Assembly (NCBI GenBank): GCA_964610205.1
Contig: CAZSVI010000080.1
Location: 1 to 17,224, forward strand
Reading direction: 5' to 3'
Length of the DNA stretch: 17,224 nucleotides
Origin: CAZSVI01 sp964610205
GTDB taxonomy: Bacteria > Bacillota > Clostridia > DSM-8532
Shown: one piece after another, positions 14,480 to 17,224 of the stretch
Numbering within the stretch: the stretch's first letter is position 1
Layout: each line of letters begins with the position of its first letter
Notes under the pieces: model-generated
Told to the model about the DNA's origin: nothing
The model's input: only the letters and a program-made list of their open reading frames with translations
Database searches by the model: none
Position numbers and translations under genes: made by a program

Positions 14480-14709
14480 TCATCTAATATTGATGATTAC
14501 TGTGTTTGTTGTATCACCGAGATCAACTCTCAATTGATAATCCCCTGGAGTAAACAGTTTTGTCGGCACGCGCTCATTTCATTTGTGCTATATATGTTGT
14601 ACTAAAAATTTAGTACAACATATATAGTATCACTGTCTTTCGTTGAAACGTACAGGTTATTTGAACTTTCTGCAGTAAAGGAAAACCTCCGACTGATGTT
14701 AGGGTTATA
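14480..14709 (-). pseudogene. Remnant of a protein gene, split by a palindrome and a frameshift
   Basis: Directly after the DegT stop the minus strand keeps a protein-like reading (YNPNISRRFSFTAESSNNLY, then VSTKDSDT) that runs into a 40-nt palindrome and stops there. Beyond it, in another frame from 14578, it resumes as NERVPTKLFTPGDYQLRV, DLGDTTNTVIINIR and ends at TGA (14480-14482). Composition and alternation suggest beta-sandwich strands, such as the C-terminal end of a secreted or carbohydrate-active protein, but I recognise no family. No start codon with a binding site is visible and both pieces are short, so it is most likely a broken 3' end. The two frames are offset, and an in-frame TGA (14579-14581) precedes the second part. 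Confidence 0.45.
14588..14627. repeat. 40-nt near-perfect palindrome (19-bp arms, 2-nt centre)
   Basis: Arms 14588-14606 (CTATATATGTTGTACTAAA) and 14609-14627 are exact reverse complements around AA. It is AT-rich, without a T-run on either side, and lies inside the gene remnant 14480-14709. It is either a miniature palindromic insertion, an inverted duplication of the remnant's own coding bases (the left-hand reading continues into it as TIYVVL), or an operator/terminator-like element. Confidence 0.8.
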
Positions 14710-14710
14710 A

Positions 14711-16021
14711 TCACTTGCCTTGTTGCATTTCTGCTACAGATTCCAGCAATGTATCGGCCATATATTTCAGTTGTTCATTTGAAAGCCCATAAATGGGAAG
14801 GTGGGTAAATCTTCTATAAAATACCTCCTCACATGCAGGACAGGTTGCTGCAATCGCATCCCGGTCATAACCGAAAGAACGGAGTATATCAAAGCGATAC
14901 AGAGGCCCAAAGTGCGGAATGTTGGTTATTCCCTTTTCATCAAGCTTCTTCTTGAGAATTTGAATATCTCCTCCGGCTTTGACAGGATCAATCTGAAGCA
15001 GATATAGATGAAAAGTCGGTGTAATGTCCTCGCTGCCCAAATTCTGTGGAATAATTGCAGGGTTTTTCGATAAACATTCAGTCATATAGGTTGCTGCTTC
15101 CCGACGCCTGGCTATAATTTCATCATTGCGATCAACCTGCAGTTTAAGCCCTAATCCCTGAATTTCGGTAGTTGAGCTGTTCCCGGCCACAAAAGAACCA
15201 TATTTGCCAGGAATAGCAGTAACATCATACAGCCAGTTCTCAATTTTTTGGGTAAAGTTCAAACCAAGAAATCTGGAACGCTTCATCTCGGCTCTGAAGG
15301 TTTCAATATTAGTGGTCAGAATACCACCTTCGCCAAAGGAGGTGATGTTTTTAACTTCATGAAAGCTGAAGGCTGTGAAGTCACCGATAGTCCCAATCAT
15401 TCTTCCCTTGTACCTGGCGCCAAAGGCATGAGCTGCATCTTCCAGAACCAGGATATCATGCTTTTTTGCCAGATCCATAATAGGATCCATGTCCACAGGA
15501 TAGCCGCCAATATGCACAGGAACGATCATCTTTGTTCTTGGAGTGATTTTTCTGGCTACATCTGCAGGATCCATATTAAGTGTTCTGGGGTCAATATCGG
15601 CAAATACCACCTTAGCGCTGACAGACAAAGGATATGCCATGGTCGCAGCAAAAGTTATTGCAGGCACTATAACTTCATCTCCAGCCTGAATATTAGCATA
15701 TTTATAGGCAATCTCTATAGCAGCGGTTGCGTTGGTGACAAAGAGGCTGCTAGGTATGCCAAGATACTTGTTTACTGCCTCTTCTGCTTCCTCCACCCTG
15801 GAACCAAGAGAAAGTTTACCAGGAGGCGTGGAAATGGAGGAGAGCTTATCGACCTGCTCCTTGATAGTATTTAATGTTTCTTCATACTCAAAACCTTCAC
15901 CCTGCATAAGAAATCGGAGGACTGTCATAATATCTGAAGCATTGTAATTCTCTCCTACTGCTGCCCAGGGTACACGAGTTGCTCCGGTATTATATCTAAA
16001 ATCCGATAGTTTTTTTCCCAT
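14711..16021 (-). CDS. DegT/DnrJ/EryC1/StrS family PLP-dependent sugar aminotransferase
   Basis: Cytoplasmic aminotransferase of 436 aa, somewhat longer than typical for the family. It converts a keto sugar or keto cyclitol to the amino form using Glu or Gln, or the reverse. Seen: TNATAAIEIA at 96-105, VPVHIGGYPVDM around 167-178, EDAAHAFGARYKG at 194-206 with cofactor-contacting Asp195 and His198, and the Schiff-base Lys224 in SFHEVKNITSFGEGGIL. An N-terminal stretch of about 25 extra residues (roughly 43-72) separates the usual first helix from the core. AAGGGAGAG lies 7 nt before the ATG. The upstream Gfo/Idh gene, 79 nt away, is a likely partner supplying the keto substrate, as in NtdC/NtdA-type pairs; that parallel is inference. 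Confidence 0.93.
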   Translation of the reverse strand: MGKKLSDFRYNTGATRVPWAAVGENYNASDIMTVLRFLMQGEGFEYEETLNTIKEQVDKLSSISTPPGKLSLGSRVEEAEEAVNKYLGIPSSLFVTNATAAIEIAYKYANIQAGDEVIVPAITFAATMAYPLSVSAKVVFADIDPRTLNMDPADVARKITPRTKMIVPVHIGGYPVDMDPIMDLAKKHDILVLEDAAHAFGARYKGRMIGTIGDFTAFSFHEVKNITSFGEGGILTTNIETFRAEMKRSRFLGLNFTQKIENWLYDVTAIPGKYGSFVAGNSSTTEIQGLGLKLQVDRNDEIIARRREAATYMTECLSKNPAIIPQNLGSEDITPTFHLYLLQIDPVKAGGDIQILKKKLDEKGITNIPHFGPLYRFDILRSFGYDRDAIAATCPACEEVFYRRFTHLPIYGLSNEQLKYMADTLLESVAEMQQGK

Positions 16022-16100
16022 AATAATTCTCTCCCTTATAATTATATTTTATAACCGTTTATTCCATATCTGATGTTTGCATATATTAACAACTCATACA

Positions 16101-17162
16101 TTATTTACTGAAATCATACACTGGAAATGCCTTCTCTCCGGTATGCGCCGATTGAACGGCGGCAATACATGCGGATACTGTTGAAGCTCCCTGTATTCCG
16201 TCAGTAAGCACTTCCGTATCATTAAGAAGAATATCGGTAAACTCTTCCATCTCAGCTTGTATATTATGTGAATTTACAGGTACATCCAGACGGACTTCTA
16301 TGGTCTGTGCAGCCTGTGAAACGTTTGTGTATATCGGATCGGGTATGGAGTCTCTGAATATTGATATGTAAGGCAGCAGAGTATCCAGTATAATAGTACC
16401 CTTATCTCCATAGAAAACTGACCTCATTGTATATCTCCTTTTACACCCAATGGAAACAAATACTTTTCCAATTACATCATTTGGAAATTTCATGATGGAT
16501 ACTATACAGTCATCTACCGGCCATGGTTTTAGAACTTTATGATTGCTGTAGGCAAATACTTCAGATGGATTGCCGGCAATCCATCTCAGCAGGTCTACCG
16601 CATGGCATCCGCCGCCAATAAAAGGATGGCGTCTTGGGTCTACTCTCCAGTCTCCTGCTCCTCTTGCTTTTACATAATCATGGGCATATTCGGATTCAAC
16701 ATAAAACAACTCACCAATTTCTCCATTCTCAATAAGCTTTTTGACAAGTACAGCTCCTGGATTATATCTGACGACCTGGCCGATCATAAGCTTATTTCCG
16801 GTATCTTTTGAAGCTTGAATCATTCTTTTGCATTCATCCAGAGAAAGCGCCATGGGCTTTTCACATAATACATGCTTTCCTTCTTTCATTGCTGCAACGG
16901 CTTGTTCTTCATGAAGTGTATCGGGTGTTGCAACAACAACAGCATCAATATCGTCTCTTTCAATTAGTTTTTTATAATCGGTAAAGCAGTTTTGGGGTTC
17001 AATGCTATAAGCTTTTGCCAGATTTCCCAATCTCTCAGTATCAACATCACATATGGCCTTAAGCTCCATAGCAGGATTTAATAAGGCGCTTTGAATGTGA
17101 TCCCTTCCAAGCCTGCATCCTATTACACCAAAACTTACTTTCCCATTTTTCAACATAGACAT
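16101..17162 (-). CDS. Gfo/Idh/MocA family NAD(P)-dependent oxidoreductase
   Basis: Second dehydrogenase of this family in the window, 353 aa. Seen: a Rossmann start GVIGCRLGRDH at residues 12-22, with the last glycine shifted relative to the usual GxGxxG, CDVD at 38-41 ending strand 2, the catalytic EKP at 101-103, and GGGCHAVD at 183-190 with active-site His187 and Asp190. The ATG at 17162 is chosen because GTGAGGTG lies 7 nt ahead; a GTG at 17177 would overlap this site. It begins 30 nt after the stop of a sugar-transporter permease and is followed by the DegT aminotransferase, so it probably oxidises an imported sugar or cyclitol. It is clearly distinct from the enzyme at 4132-5118. Confidence 0.93.
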   Translation of the reverse strand: MSMLKNGKVSFGVIGCRLGRDHIQSALLNPAMELKAICDVDTERLGNLAKAYSIEPQNCFTDYKKLIERDDIDAVVVATPDTLHEEQAVAAMKEGKHVLCEKPMALSLDECKRMIQASKDTGNKLMIGQVVRYNPGAVLVKKLIENGEIGELFYVESEYAHDYVKARGAGDWRVDPRRHPFIGGGCHAVDLLRWIAGNPSEVFAYSNHKVLKPWPVDDCIVSIMKFPNDVIGKVFVSIGCKRRYTMRSVFYGDKGTIILDTLLPYISIFRDSIPDPIYTNVSQAAQTIEVRLDVPVNSHNIQAEMEEFTDILLNDTEVLTDGIQGASTVSACIAAVQSAHTGEKAFPVYDFSK

Positions 17163-17192
17163 AGCAAAACACCTCACAAATAAGTTTTAAAA

Positions 17193-17224
17193 TTAACCTT
17201 TTACAGAACCGACCATGACCCCTT
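17193..17224 (-). CDS. C-terminal end of a carbohydrate ABC transporter permease (CUT1, MalG/LplC-like), rest outside window
   Basis: Only the last nine codons and the stop are inside: GVMVGSVKG followed by TAA (17193-17195). This tail is the usual C-terminus of MalG-type sugar permeases, particularly the LplC/YtcP group of Bacillota. The 30-nt gap to the Gfo/Idh start implies a shared transcript. The short length limits certainty. Confidence 0.65.
   Translation of the reverse strand, partial: GVMVGSVKG

Noticed and set aside
15248..15874. 208-codon open frame on the plus strand
   Set aside because: It lies wholly antisense to the well-supported DegT gene, has no ribosome binding site, and its composition (many Cys, His, Ile, Ser) is that of a shadow frame.

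Overview
The window looks like the chromosome of a low-to-mid GC Gram-positive bacterium (Bacillota, most likely Clostridia). The signs are strong AGGAGG-type ribosome binding sites 5-9 nt before starts, a lipobox on the solute-binding protein, consensus sigma-A promoters, a MocR regulator, an Xre-TPR regulator of the type found in Bacillota, and a C-terminal tail (GVMVGSVKG) typical of Gram-positive sugar-transporter permeases. The assignment rests on these features alone.

Layout. (a) 1-5262, minus strand: one transport operon. From promoter to end it runs Gfo/Idh/MocA oxidoreductase (4132-5118), lipoprotein solute-binding protein (2448-3995), OppB-type permease (1429-2364), OppC-type permease (537-1412) and OppD-type ATPase (1-509, cut by the window edge). 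The operon has a near-consensus promoter at 5234-5262. A probable second promoter lies before the binding-protein gene, and a GC-rich hairpin sits between the binding protein and the permeases. (b) 5374-8168, plus strand: an AT-rich Xre-HTH/TPR regulator divergent from the transport operon, then a glycerol-1-phosphate-dehydrogenase-like (AraM/EgsA) enzyme. (c) 8169-8396: an intergenic segment with a 31-nt sequence also present at 4042-4072, followed by a compact hairpin-rich stretch that may be a non-coding RNA or mobile-element end. (d) 8397-10025, minus: a stand-alone M23 (LytM) peptidase lipoprotein. (e) 10278-12972, minus: a MocR regulator followed 13 nt later by a free-standing aminotransferase clearly related to the regulator's own C-terminal domain. 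(f) 13179-17224, minus: end of a CUT1 sugar-transporter permease, a second Gfo/Idh/MocA oxidoreductase, a DegT-type sugar aminotransferase, a 347-nt gap holding a broken gene remnant split by a 40-nt palindrome, and a URO-D-superfamily protein.

How it fits together (inference). Region f reads as uptake of a sugar or cyclitol followed by oxidation to a keto compound (Gfo/Idh) and transamination (DegT), or the reverse direction in catabolism. Region a couples an Opp-type importer to another Gfo/Idh oxidoreductase, and the divergent Xre-TPR protein is the obvious candidate regulator. Region e is an amino-acid aminotransferase under MocR control. No CRISPR array, tRNA, rRNA, complete transposon or phage gene is visible. 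I see no single clearly new system. The least explained items are the repeat/hairpin pair at about 4.04 and 8.2 kb, the palindrome-split gene remnant at 14.5-14.7 kb, and the Xre-TPR/Opp divergon with a 17-codon ORF behind the regulator.
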